A stretch of 64,000 nt of DNA, from NCBI GenBank assembly GCA_037389465.1, contig JAZARR010000197.1, forward strand, positions 8,085,501 through 8,149,500, read 5' to 3'. The notes under the pieces are model-generated. The model was not told the origin of the DNA. It was given only the letters and a program-made list of their open reading frames with translations, and made no database searches. Below are positions 52,401 through 64,000 of this stretch, piece by piece. Both the position numbers and the translations under genes were made by a program. How positions within the stretch are numbered: the stretch's first letter is position 1; the number at the start of each line of letters is the position of its first letter. The stretch is from Baylisascaris procyonis. Taxonomy: Eukaryota > Nematoda > Chromadorea > Rhabditida > Ascarididae.

Positions 52401-55400
52401 TAAAAATATAATTTATTTATTACTCGTTGAATAAATCAATTTTATAACTCACTAAAAACTTTAAAAAATATGCGCAATCATTCAATCGCTAATACGAGTC
52501 TTCTATGAAAGATCCGCTTTTATAAACTTTTGTAGACTATGAAGCCGTTGCGCAAAAATTCATTATGAGGCCGTTGTGTCTGAGTGAATGCATCTGCCCG
52601 TCTGTCTGTCCGTTGTCTGTGTGTCTGTCTATCGCAGAGTTTCAATCCCAGAAACGCTAAGGATTACGAAACCTCATTGAAAAATTATATGCCATACGCG
52701 TCATCCTACAGAGTCGTTTAGGATGAATCATCAGCTTCGAAAGAAACTATAGATATTTAAAGATGGGAAACAATCAAACCGCATTTTGCATCGACCGAAT
52801 TGCTAAAACAAACAAAAAAAAAAAACGAATCTATTTCATTTTTTTCTGCGAGCGCTAATAACTCCATTATTTGTTTGCAACCCATAAAACTCGTTGTTAA
52901 GTCGAACGGAAGAACACCGATCGTAACGGCATCCTTGATGTTCTAATCCACTTGCTTTGTGGCTAAATCGTTGCAAAATATATGCAATTTTTTTTTGCAA
53001 CATTAAACGTCCATAATCGCACAAACACATACATACATATACAGACACACAAATATATACGCACAAAATAGTGGAAGTGCGAAGGTTGAATGATGCACGA
53101 AAACATCAATGCACAAGCTTTATAATTTGTTGATGATCTGTAAAGCGCTTAGTGCACCAAACAAAGTGACATAATCGCATATCGCATCAGCTTCTCAAGC
53201 ATGCTCTCCATTTGTTTCGCTCAAGCTGCCTGTCAATGACAACGAGATCAGCGTGAAATGCGATCTGATTTGTCATGATGCAAATATTTTGGCTTACCTA
53301 GATGCCTATAGCTCCTTCCGAAGTCACTTTATGAATTCGAAGGTTGATGTAGTGGGTCAACAAGTCGTGCAAATTATACTCACCAAAAAAAAAAAAAAAT
53401 TTCCATTTAATCTTTAGTTCACCACTTCCTAAGCCGAAACAATCAGCCAGACAAACAGAGTTGTGCATAAGATTTGCAAAAAGGCATAATGAGGTATTTT
53501 GCAAACTATTTCTGCAAAGGTAGCCAAGCAATGGGCATTTTGGCGGTGCAACTTTGCAAAAATCGCATAAAAGAATACAAGCGATATCGAATGTAGTATT
53601 TCGTGTTATAAAAGTCGACTAATTTTAACAATTACGATGTAGAGTTGTTTGCATTAACTATTAAAACAAACTGCAAAAGCAATCAGAAAACTTATATGCC
53701 ACAAAATTCAGGTAGATGAGTCACTTCAATCAGCGCATGAAATGAGCCATGGGAAATCAAAATATCCATCTTGCTGCATTAACCGTAACGCATATTTCCT
53801 AGAGTTTCTGGATTTGCATAGAATAGAGCAGTGAGATAGTCCATGCATAGGAGGGTCTAGGCACCACTCTATTCGCATCTCAACACGGTTAATGGCAAAC
53901 GTTAACATAGATTTATACATTTCGGGGGTTCTAAGTCTAGACACACACCTGTCACAACCCCTGAATTCTGTTGAAATAAACTCTTTACATATACGCAATG
54001 AGGACGAATATAAGTGGCCAATGGAAGCGAAGTGAAATGACTGCAATTTCCATTTCGCAGCATACATAAGAGCCAATAATTTTTCACTATCTCCGATAGT
54101 CGTGGCTTCCGAGTCGTTGCCGCCATCACATTAATTCAAGAAAGGAATTTGAGTTACGTCGGTGAGATGCTAATGGTAGGCTAGATATGTGTGCTCATGC
54201 TACTCTAAGGTGACATTTAACATCACACCTTATTCCCATCTCTACCATATAATTTCCAAATATCCAACATGCTGCTAACTAGCAGATTAAATTGAAAGGC
54301 ACAACATTAAACCAGTTGTTTCTTTTTTCGATTAACGAAAATTCATTACGCCTTCGTCGATAAATAACAATTACCAGAAGATAAGTATGGAAAATCGTTA
54401 CGGGAGGGAAGACAGCTGGAAAGGAGTGGCACAATATGGCCTTCCTGGAATTCAGTTTGCTGGACCACCCTGTCGCATAAACATACCACAAACAACAAAA
54501 TGATCTTGTTTAGAGAGAACTGTCTTGTGTGAAAGACTGTGCGGGAAATCCTACTTCCCTTGCCTCTTCTCCTCCCCTCACCTCCTCCTCTTTGAACACT
54601 TCTTCTTTGCATAATAAATAAGCGTAGGCTGTTTTGATGAGACTCTTAAGCATTTCATAATTATTCCAAAGGTGACTTAATCAAACTAACATAACATAAA
54701 ACACATATATTCTAACACACTAATGAATGCATACGAATATATTCGTAGAAGACGATTATATATTTTTCAAATTTTAGAATTCAAAGAAAAAATATTTCAA
54801 TCAGTTTTCTCAATGCGACATTAAATGCTGATATTAACTTAATATCAAGAAATTAAATCAATCAAGTGCTTGAATGAAATTAACTTGAATTAACTTAAAT
54901 TGGCATAATTTAACTCAAATCAAATTAAAAATGAAATTAAATAACTCAACATTAATGAAGAAATGGATTTGGCATACGAACATTGGTGGGAGTGGTTAGA
55001 CAAATGCAATGTGTCACTAGCATGTTTGCGTATAACGTCAAAGAATTGCCTCATAAGCATGCATATATTTAAATAAATTGCACACCTGCTGCACACTCTA
55101 ACACTATTTGATTTAGCGAAGAGAATTGCTGCTTACTTGAGCAATAACATCATCGCTTATCGCCTCAACGGCTTTACAACTTGGCTCCAAATAAATTCAA
55201 CTCCGACTCCAACTAAAATTGATTCCAACCAATAAAAAATTATTCCAACTCCGATCAAATGATTGGTCTTAGAGCAAAATGCAATACTACCTCAATAAAT
55301 GTAACGTTTTTACAACATAATGTAATTACTTTTTAACCGCAATATTTCCCATTGACTCCCTTTGAAAAAGGCGTTTCGTGTTGTTCTTACTGATTAGATG

Positions 55401-55714
55401 AAGCACCGATATCTTATCAGTAATGATGAATGAAAAGTGATAAATTACTCACTCAATAGATAAGGTGATAGGAATCCTGAAACGATATGCCGATCTGTTC
55501 CTTTTTGTTCTAAACCGTCGATTCACCTTTCCCTTTTTATTCCTTCTAAAGATATATCGTTCAACGAATATGCCACGTATTTTTGTTGCAAACAGATCGC
55601 ACTGTCCTAGAAATGCCGATTTCTCGATGAAGTGAAATCGATCAAAGAATATTCTAGCAATTCAGATCGTAGCGAAATCATAATACACAATTACTCGTGA
55701 TACTGTAATATACA

Positions 55715-55750
55715 GTAAAATAAATAAATGTAATAAAAGATTTATTTTAC
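55715..55750. other. 10-bp perfect hairpin arms
   Basis: GTAAAATAAA (55715-55724) and TTTATTTTAC (55741-55750) are perfect complements around a 16-base loop. Confidence 0.65.
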
Positions 55751-56402
55751 GGTAGCGATAGAAACAATATGTTTGCTTATAATAGCCCAAAATGATTAGC
55801 AATAACCCTAGGTACATTATAAGACGGTGATATTAAATTTGCTAGTTACAATAAAAATTTTCCAAATATTCATAATATTCCATTAATTTTATTTATACCG
55901 ATATGAATATCATCTCACCATGTTGCGATATTGAATCGATTATGGTGGTAGATGAATTTTTCAAGAAAAGAAACGAAATTCTTCGAAAATATTCAGCAAT
56001 ACAGAAATAGTAGATGACTGAATAGACGAAATCGTGCATGTGAATTTCTCATGCATATGGCTTAGCATAGATGAAGTCCAACAAATTTTCTATAATAGCC
56101 GATCAAGAGATAAGCCAAAGATTCATAAGTTAATGACCAGAGAATCGAATCAAATGAACTGAATATAAGAATCTATAAAGAGACCAAACCTGTTCATAGA
56201 TGGTGAGTAATGTTCTTTGCAAAGATGACTTTATCATGCTTGATCGGTCACATTTTTAACGCATGATTGCCTAGCAATATTGCTAAGAGCCTAGTAAAGC
56301 GGCAACTTTCAAGCGTGCAAATCTTAGCGAAGCTTTTAGTGCTTTCGGCAAATTCAACTCTTAAAGAGTTTTTCAAAGAAGGAAATTGTTAGTGCATCAA
56401 TT

Positions 56403-56413
56403 CCCCCCCCCCC
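56403..56413 (+). repeat. Poly-C run, 11 bases
   Basis: C homopolymer opening a C/T-rich patch of about 40 bases. Confidence 0.95.
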
Positions 56414-56628
56414 TCTCCGCTTGCCCTCTCCCTTCTCATATACCTCTAAGAACGAATCTTCAACTTATTCTAGCACATTACTTTTTTAGTAACATATGTT
56501 CTTTGAGAATTAAACTACCGCAAAATTTGAATTTTCGTTCGTAAAATAAAACTATCGGAAATTTTCAAAATTTTTATCTCTTTTCATAAATTTTCGCGCG
56601 CAATTGTTTGATCTCATATATACAGGTA

Positions 56629-56704
56629 GAACTAAATTTTAAAAAAATTTCAGTATTTTTATATTAGAATTAAATTTTTAAAAAAATTTCAGTATTTTTA
56701 TACT
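56629..56704 (+). repeat. 38-bp tandem duplication
   Basis: Two adjacent near-identical units share AAATTTCAGTATTTTTATA and differ by a few bases and a one-base indel. Confidence 0.85.
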
Positions 56705-57298
56705 GCATATGAACCGCAAACAATGCGATCAAATAACCTCGAACAAATAAACAATATATGTTGCATTGCAACCCGTCTAGTATCAATTGCAATAACAACT
56801 GCAATATGCTGCATGGAGTGCAATTTAATCTTGTTTGCGATCACATAGATGCACGTGCTTAGCAATGATTGCTCCCTATATACTAATAGCATATTTTAAT
56901 TCTCTAAATAGCCGTGAAGTACGTGAAATTCATACAATAAATTATGTATTATTGCCTTAAACGAGCTCAGATATTGTGATAGAATGGCGAAACTCGATGC
57001 TGTCAATAGCGATCAACAATTTTCGGACTCCGACTCCACTACAAACTCATTTGCACAATAAATTTGTATCAATGTTGAGAAAAAATTTGCTGATTCATGG
57101 ATTAAGTGATGCAATTATTAAATGAATGAATTTCTAGGCAACTTTAGCTCCGGAGTGAGCTGCCATTGCTACTTGCTTACAGCATGCTGCCAATTTATAA
57201 ATACTCGTGGAAAAGAAACACAAATGGCGGAACGATTGCAAATTATTCAAAGATACGCAAGTTAATAGTTCACAAGCCATTCAACTCTGCCAGCAAAT

Positions 57299-57342
57299 AA
57301 GCCAATAACTGATATCATAAGCCAATAAAAATTGATATCATA
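57299..57342 (+). repeat. Short tandem duplication AAGCCAATA...GATATCAT
   Basis: Two adjacent units of 20 and 24 bases share AAGCCAATAA at the left and TGATATCAT at the right. Confidence 0.7.
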
Positions 57343-57510
57343 GTAAAATGATAAGTTTAAGCATACCATCGTTGTCAACTCCAATGTCGCGGCAGAGTGA
57401 GTTTCTTTGTTATGACCACTTGAGTTTTAAGCATCTACTAGTTTTAGCGGACAAAAGAACGAAGCAAATGAAGTGACTTAAAATATGAATTATGCAAGTA
57501 AATTACTCAC

Positions 57511-57576
57511 CTTTAGTCGATAGGAAAGCGCTCGCATAGTAGCATGTAATTCGGCTCCACCCATAACGGTCGTCAT
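57511..57576 (-). CDS. Candidate first coding exon of the PTB gene (22 codons)
   Basis: On the minus strand an ATG at 57576 opens 22 codons (MTTVMGGAELHATM, then eight more ending YRLK) and runs into the near-perfect donor AAAG|GTGAGTAA. An in-frame TGA three codons upstream makes this the first Met of its frame. Codons are richer in GC and in G-starting triplets than the surroundings. The exit phase is 0 with a terminal Lys, exactly what the phase-0 RGPDDLF exon at 31601 needs (Lys before RGSDELF in vertebrates). I know of no conserved sequence for this segment, so the link rests on splice phase, strand and the absence of another recognisable gene between. It implies an intron of about 25.9 kb. 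It could equally start another gene or be chance. Confidence 0.4.
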
Positions 57577-60500
57577 TTCATCTCAGTTCATCGACCATAA
57601 CAGCCACCTATTATTCAACTTTTTTCATTGCGATGATGGAAAAATCAGACAAAAATATTTAACGTTATTAAGCGTTAAAATAAGAATTCAAAAGCACGCG
57701 AATGTGAGAAGTCTAGAAACGTATGACGGCTAAGCTTGACCATGAAACTAAGCCTACCACATATTTACTCGAGAAGTAGTTGCGTAACAACCTGTGCCAA
57801 TGGATTCGTTCATGCTAAGTTCTAAAACCATAACAACTTATGTACAAAGTTGAAACAGAGCTTATATATGTATGCTTCAATATTGTGCAAATATTCTACG
57901 CAGTCAGACATTTATTGATGAAAGGCGTGGAAAAGATATATATGGTTTCGGCGAAGATATATAAACAGATATTGGTAAATCGGGAAATTAGTGATAAATG
58001 TTAACATTGGAATATGTTGCGCAAATTGCTACAATATAACCACCCGCAAGCTGCTAGCCAAGGTGAGGAAAAAACCCCACAAAAAGCCCAAATTTCAGTG
58101 GGGGAAGGGGAAGGAGATGGTGTGGATTCTTCGTAAAACTTCCACAACAATGAGTTACTCTGAGCTTCTGTTGGCTTCATTCAAAGATTTCTGCGCTCCG
58201 CGGCGCCATTCTTGCATTCATGAAAATTATTCATCTACAGGATATTGTGAATTGATTTAACAATGCTGATGCGTATAGTGCTTATCTCACCGAGATGTTT
58301 TTGCTCGCCTGGAAGGTCAAGTAATGAAAATACAAAATACCAAGGCTTGAGAATTTAAAACCATAGTTGAATTTTTGTCTACGCGGTGCCGGAAGGAATG
58401 CAAAAAAATCGCGCAATCCCTTTCGACTTTACAGTTTTTATGAAAAATGAAAAAATCTACTGCTTCAAAGTTCATTCTTCTTCCATAGTTGCGACTATTA
58501 TTAACTGATTCAATAAGTTTTTTCGCTAAGAAGCTTTAAAAAAAGCTTTCAACGCACAATATGATGTTCCTGAAAAATGGGCGAAAAAGAACTTGCCAAT
58601 TCTCGCAGCACTCATTCCCCTTAAGCCATAATCACATTGTAGACAAAAAAATTTTATAGTTTTAAATAACACGTTCACTTTTGATAACATAGTATAAAGC
58701 AACGCAGGACTAGGCAAATTTTCGATGCTTTTTAGCGCAAAAATTACGTATATTCTCGAAGTAACATTTTCTTGTTATAAAATAGAAAGCTAGAAGGAAC
58801 GACCAATTATTTTAATTACTGATTATCTAATTAGGTGATTCCGTATAACAGAAGCCGGAAAAAAGCAAATAAAACATATTAGCTCAATTTTTTTCACGCA
58901 TTCAAAATGCAGATTTTTTGATTAATAAGGATTGAATCCGATCCATTGATTAGTTTAACGATTGAAATATTACGTCGAATGGTATTCTCAGCAAAAAAGA
59001 AAAAAAAATTGGCAAAATTTAGCAAAGTTGCGATTTTTAATTTAAGATAGAATAAGAGACTTAAGGTTCAGTGGCCTATACACTAATAGGACATGCAATT
59101 GACGAGAACGGAAATCATCCAGCATCGGTGATCAAGTATAATTGTTTTCATCTAAACAGGTCATAAAAAAAAAACAGAAGAAAGCGGTACGCTAAGAAGG
59201 GGAAGTATTTTATGAGAAACACACAAATTTTGGAGAGTTCAAAAATTCTCTGATCTAACCACAAATAAACACTGTGAAATAGTAATATAAATATTTATTT
59301 GAATTTTTTGAATATTCCACCGGGACTATTGAGACGACTCAATTAAAAGTGCGTTGTATTAGTAATCAAAAAGTCCTTTTCAAAATTCATATAAGGAAAA
59401 AATAATCGAATGTTTAAAGAATTGGGGAAAAATACGCTCCTAATTCCAATAGATGATGGTATACGGAGCTCACTTAGTATAGCACTCCATATCCGACCGT
59501 TCCACAGGCAACTCAATCAATGCATGTGTGATTTGCTTGAGACAGGAAATTGAGTCATTGTGCTCCGGAGTTAAGCTGCTCAACAATGAGCTTTTTGTCA
59601 GATTGTGATTCATATCAGTATATCTTGAACCATATCAGTAAATTTATCGATACATATTTAAATCACCTAGTTGATATTGTTGATAACTCATTTGATTGCT
59701 GCAATTGTTTAATTCTAGCTTTTTGAAATTAGCCAAAGTATTTTCCTTATCGTCCTTTCGCTCCTCTTCTAGCCCATCTGACCTCGAACAAGTGGGATTC
59801 TATGCGGTTACTTAGAGGAAGCATATAACTAAATAAACAATAAAAATTGATTTTCTTTCAACAACAGTCGGCTAGATAGCTAGAACGCAATTGCATAGAC
59901 GCTATTTGAAGGGCTTGCAATTTGATTAGCACAAGTACTGGGTGGATGAGTTGGTTAGATGGAAATGATGAAGCGTAAGGTGACGCAGCTCCCCATTTCC
60001 CCTTATGGCATTTGCCTATTAAGGACATTTGAAATCAACTTAGAATTCCTTCGCTATGCGAACTAAGTTTATCCTTCTAAAATATTTCTGCGTTTTAAAT
60101 CGGCTGCTTATGAAAATTGTTGGATTCTCAAAAATATCGCCACTAAATGCGCTCTCTTCGCTTCATTATTTCATTCCCGAAATAGCTGTGGAATAATCGT
60201 CAACTTCCCAGTGGGAAGGGAAGAAAGAAGAGGAATATCGACAACGAATTTAACGGAATAGAAGGATTCCCCGGCAACCAAAGCCCATTGCGGGAATCAG
60301 CTACGTTTTGGAGATGTAGGAATAGTGTCATCACTCTAAAATGCAACGTATACACTAACTCTAGAATAATATGAGACAATTTCATTGAAAATTCGCGCTA
60401 TGTGCCTTCGATTATACAATGTGCTGAGATATTTTATTCTAATTTATTTTTATTTTAACATCCGGGAGCTTAATAATATGTAAAAACTGTGTGGACAAGA

Positions 60501-61393
60501 GCTGGAGGGAAGAAAAAATATCCGCAAAAAAAATGGTCGACGCCAATAGACAATCAGTATATAAGAGGAGTGATAGTGAGAAGACCAAAACAACTTCACC
60601 ACTATTTGAAAGGTGAGGGAATGAGCACATTAATGATGTACGCTGGAAACAGAATACAGACCCTGCAATACTAAATTAGAAAATTTGTAGAATATTGTTT
60701 ATGCTGTAAGATTTTTGGCGACTTACAATTCATGATTGTGCCTATTTCAGGATGGAGAGGGAGTAGATTGGAAGGAGAAGAGGAATTCGAAATAGGAGGA
60801 TCCTAGAAAAGCCGAAGATAATTTTATAATAAAGAATCAAATCACCTTTGAGCTTGCGATATTTCAATATTTCCAAGTAAAAGAATTTTGACCTAATCGT
60901 TTAGTTTAGCTGGTACGATCAAAGATAAACTTTAGAAAACGCACTATCGATGAAGCTTTTCTGGATCCTTGTAACAGCATGATATCGGAAAGTAAATAAG
61001 GAAACCACACAGAAGTGCATTACTACAAAATGATTCGGCAGTAAGTAATGAGGGCTTTTCGATTATGCTTGATAGATCAATGCTGCAAAGCGCATAGAAA
61101 ACAGTTTGCAATTTTCGATGATTTTTTAGCAATACTTGAACTCTGCAAGTTTCAATTAAGTTCATGGCCTATAAATATGTCACAAATAGTCATAAATATA
61201 ACAATATAAAATTCATAAACATCATAGAATCCTATCTCTCAGAAATGATTTGATAAACGAAAGAATCCTATCTCCTAGCCTGAAAAAAGATTCATACCGG
61301 AAGTTAATGTGAATTATCTAATATTTCTATCAGAAAATATTTGACTGTAGAAATTTCAATCATTTAAAAATGTTTTAAATGATTTATCCTATA

Positions 61394-61462
61394 GATCACT
61401 GTATATCGGCATAAAAAATTACTGTATATATAGGAATAAAACGATTACTGTATATCGCCAAG
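61394..61462 (+). repeat. ACTGTATAT repeats, three units
   Basis: ACTGTATATCGGCATAAAA, ACTGTATATATAGGAATAAAA and ACTGTATATCGCC recur at about 25-base spacing. Confidence 0.6.
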
Positions 61463-62072
61463 AGATGTGCGTCCGTATAAATAACTTTAAAATTTAAAAA
61501 AATTATGGAAAATAAAAAGAAAGCAGCGAAAAGTTCTCTAAACGCACATTACAAACAATCAATTATTCATCATAGTAATTTAACTTATTCATTTACTACA
61601 AAAAAGTTCTTTTCAGTGTTTATTTAATGCGAAGACTCAAAAAATTTTAATCCCTAATAACTCTCTCATAAATTTGAATTTTTTAATGGAATAAATAAAC
61701 AAATTAAAAAACGACTACAAGGAAATCATTCAAATGCATATTTCGCGAATTTTTAACAAACCTTTGAGGATCTTTTAATTAATTCTTCATTTAAGAACAG
61801 GTGGCATACCGATGTAGAGCGGATAAACTGCGAGAATAGAATATGCAAAGGAGATCTATTAAGAGAGCGCTATGCACTCGCTTACTGACTGATCGTTCGC
61901 TTTCCTATAGCTGGCACGCCAATTGCCGATTGAGTGCCTATTATGTAACGGGATATGAGCGGCCTCATTTGAAAGGTGATTTACTAGCATGCTTTCACAT
62001 CTGATTATTCACAAATATATGTGCGGCACAAACGATCCGATAATTGAGTCCAGTAGTCGATCGGCGGAATAC

Positions 62073-62074
<2 letters not shown>

Positions 62075-62106
<32 letters not shown>
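62075..62106. repeat. (TA)n microsatellite
   Basis: About 16 TA units. Confidence 0.95.
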
Positions 62107-62111
<5 letters not shown>

Positions 62112-63973
62112 CTGTACTTAGAAGACCAGGTGGTCAGATGAATGATAGTGCATTGCGAGTTATTTTGGATTTTAGAAAGCAAAGCAAGCGGAAAAATTCA
62201 TTGCCATAACATGCGCCTTTGAGGTCCGATCATCACATCGGTCATATATTTAGGTTATCAACCAATTTTCATAACTTTTGCACCAGTAATTCTCCAAAAG
62301 TAAATACTCAATAAACAGGCAAACACATACACACATACACAATTACAGACGCCACGCTAACATAATGCATACTGCAAAATGCGCATGACAAGGATTTAAA
62401 AAAAAGAAATTCGTGATAAAAAATGATAAGAAAATAATAAGCAAAAGAGGTTCAAAAGTTTATATAAAAAAATTTAAAAAAATAATTAATGCCAGCAATG
62501 CGCATGAGGCTATAAAATAGAAATTCTGTAGAAAAGAAAATAGGAATAGAATAACCATTGTACCTATGATAGAGAATTAAATCTGGCTTAGCCTATTACC
62601 GGTATAGCGTAGAATATTATTAATACAACACTCAAAATTACCTCAATCGTAGCTAAACTGAGCTAAAATTAACCAAAATACTTAACCAAACTAGATTCCT
62701 GCCTATGCGATGATACCTTCAATTGCTTTTGGAGGAAACTAAATTTAAAATGAATAAATAAGCCGCTTTACGACGATTACCAATCACATCGGCAATTCAT
62801 TTGAAAATGTTTTCATTTAAATTAAAGAGCTTTTTTTTTTGCTTTCCATTATCGCATTTGTATAGGAGCATTCATTTGTTGCAAATTTTACTATATGACT
62901 CATCGCCTGCGAAGGGAATAGCCAATCTTCGTTGCATATTTTACGTTATAGATACGAATCGTCCACTTCTGAAAGAATTCATTAGAACGGAAAGAAGTGC
63001 ACCCTAATTTGAATTTTTTTCTTCAAATATGCAAATTTTGGTGGGAAAAAAGAGCTGCATAAGAGACATAAAAAGAAGCTGCAATCGAAAAGAGTCTCTT
63101 TTTGAAGTGATGGCATTTTCATAGAATTTTTACAGATATAAGGAATAATAGCATTTGCCTCTTATGCGTATTGTTGAGTTCGTATTTCATTAATTTTGAC
63201 ATCTTCACAAATGTTAATAAAAGTTCATAAAAAATCTTTTTCAAAGGAATTATTTGAAGCGCTCACAATTATGAGCCCAAGTTGTATGCCGTTATCATCT
63301 GAAAACTTTAGCTTCCCACTTATTCAAAAATTCAAAAATTCGATGATTCAATTTCAATTTTTTTTTTAATTTTATTCATCGACTTTCACGATGGATCTTT
63401 TATCAGTGAGTTATTCACCTTCATCTTATCGAAACTTAACAAATATCACTCTGTAATGATAAACAGTTGGGGTTTGAGTACGACAGATAAAAGAGATGGA
63501 AAATCGGAATTTTGAAAGCACGAAAAAAAATCGTTAAAAACATTTTAGGGCAATTATGTTGAATAATATATTAAACAGATGATTATGTGATCAAAGAATG
63601 GGTGCTCTCAAAGAAATATTCTAGTGACGGAAGTAGGTCTCCAAAAAAATGCATCTTCTGTTTCTTGAATAATTTGGTGCTTCATGAGTTGCCAGCATAA
63701 TTTGCCTGAGGCATTAAAACGAGCCAGAGTGGCAATTGAAATGAAAGAAATTTGAGAACTTATAGAGGCGAATCCTTAAATTGAGCAACAGAAGTCTATC
63801 GAAGAGCCGTCTTAGAAGTCAGTCCATTTGCAGGATTGGGGGGAAAGGAAACGAGAGAAGAGAAGCGCATCACACACTCACACACCGCGCAATACGCCAC
63901 TTAACTCAAGTAGGAAGCGACGAGAATCTATCTAACCAGCTAGCTGTCCGCAACGCTCGAATTTCATCGCTTT

Positions 63974-63989
63974 CCACCGCTAACGGTGG
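63974..63989. other. Small GC-rich palindrome
   Basis: CCACCG and CGGTGG pair around a four-base loop CTAA, near the right edge of the window in a GC-richer stretch. Confidence 0.55.
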
Positions 63990-64000
63990 TCTTCAATGCT

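Larger units (their letters stand above)
40744..57510. other. Non-coding stretch, intron or intergenic
   Basis: No coding sequence is recognisable on either strand. It contains the (AAT)n and (TA)n microsatellites at 48478 and 49323, the TTTCCGG repeats at 46761, the 38-bp duplication at 56629, the hairpin at 55715, purine-rich islands on the plus strand near 43220-43270 and 44430-44510, a pyrimidine-rich patch near 54540-54600 and an 11-C run at 56403. A somewhat GC-richer patch lies at 45370-45450. The longest open frame (53726-54076, minus, 116 codons) has no recognisable features. Confidence 0.5.
57577..64000. other. Non-coding stretch upstream of the candidate first exon
   Basis: If the exon at 57511-57576 is real, its 5' untranslated region and promoter lie at the start of this interval; I see no clear TATA-type signal at a convincing distance. 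Otherwise it holds a (TA)n tract at 62075, ACTGTATAT repeats near 61397, a CA-rich patch near 63869-63886 and a GC-richer end from about 63840 that includes a small palindrome. No gene is supported. Confidence 0.45.

Noticed and set aside
53726..54076. 116-codon minus-strand open frame starting MALMYAAKWK
   Set aside because: No recognisable motif, domain or repeat, no convincing splice context, and composition similar to random frames in this region.

Overview
Eukaryotic, AT-rich, very gene-sparse genomic DNA, almost certainly from a metazoan. The only protein I can identify is the N-terminal half of a polypyrimidine tract-binding protein (PTB; PTBP1 of vertebrates, hephaestus of flies, ptb-1 of nematodes), encoded on the minus strand. 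Several introns end in ATTTCAG, introns are about 1 kb or longer, and the base composition is low in GC. Together these suggest a nematode, perhaps a large-intron spirurid or ascarid type, but I cannot prove the taxon by eye.

Layout, in minus-strand transcription order. Two candidate first coding exons are seen: a 22-codon one at 57576-57511 and a 3-codon one at 40391-40383. Both end in AAG at a good donor and are in phase with the next acceptor. Five well-supported exons follow: 31601-31503, 31199-31055, 30110-29938, 28914-28832 and 27848-27743. They join without a frame break into 202 codons (606 nt). These give the RGxDxLF...TNG...DxKKxKxD N-terminus with a basic nuclear-localisation-like patch, an Ala/Gln/Pro-rich linker, and a complete RRM1 ending in the THQELKTDK stretch. 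RRM2 to RRM4 were not recognised anywhere in the remaining 27.7 kb, so either the next intron is very large or the gene is incomplete here.

Everything else appears non-coding: intron and intergenic DNA with many simple repeats. These include (TA)n at five places, (AAT)n, (GA)n, homopolymer G/C runs of 9-15, several short tandem arrays, a degenerate pyrimidine-rich minisatellite, and some clear hairpins. The most striking hairpin is a two-tier stem-loop in the intron between the third and fourth recognised exons. The (GA)n and purine-rich islands on the plus strand would be CU-rich in a minus-strand transcript, which is the sequence class PTB itself binds. No tRNA, rRNA, CRISPR array, transposase or viral gene was seen. 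No new biological system could be demonstrated.
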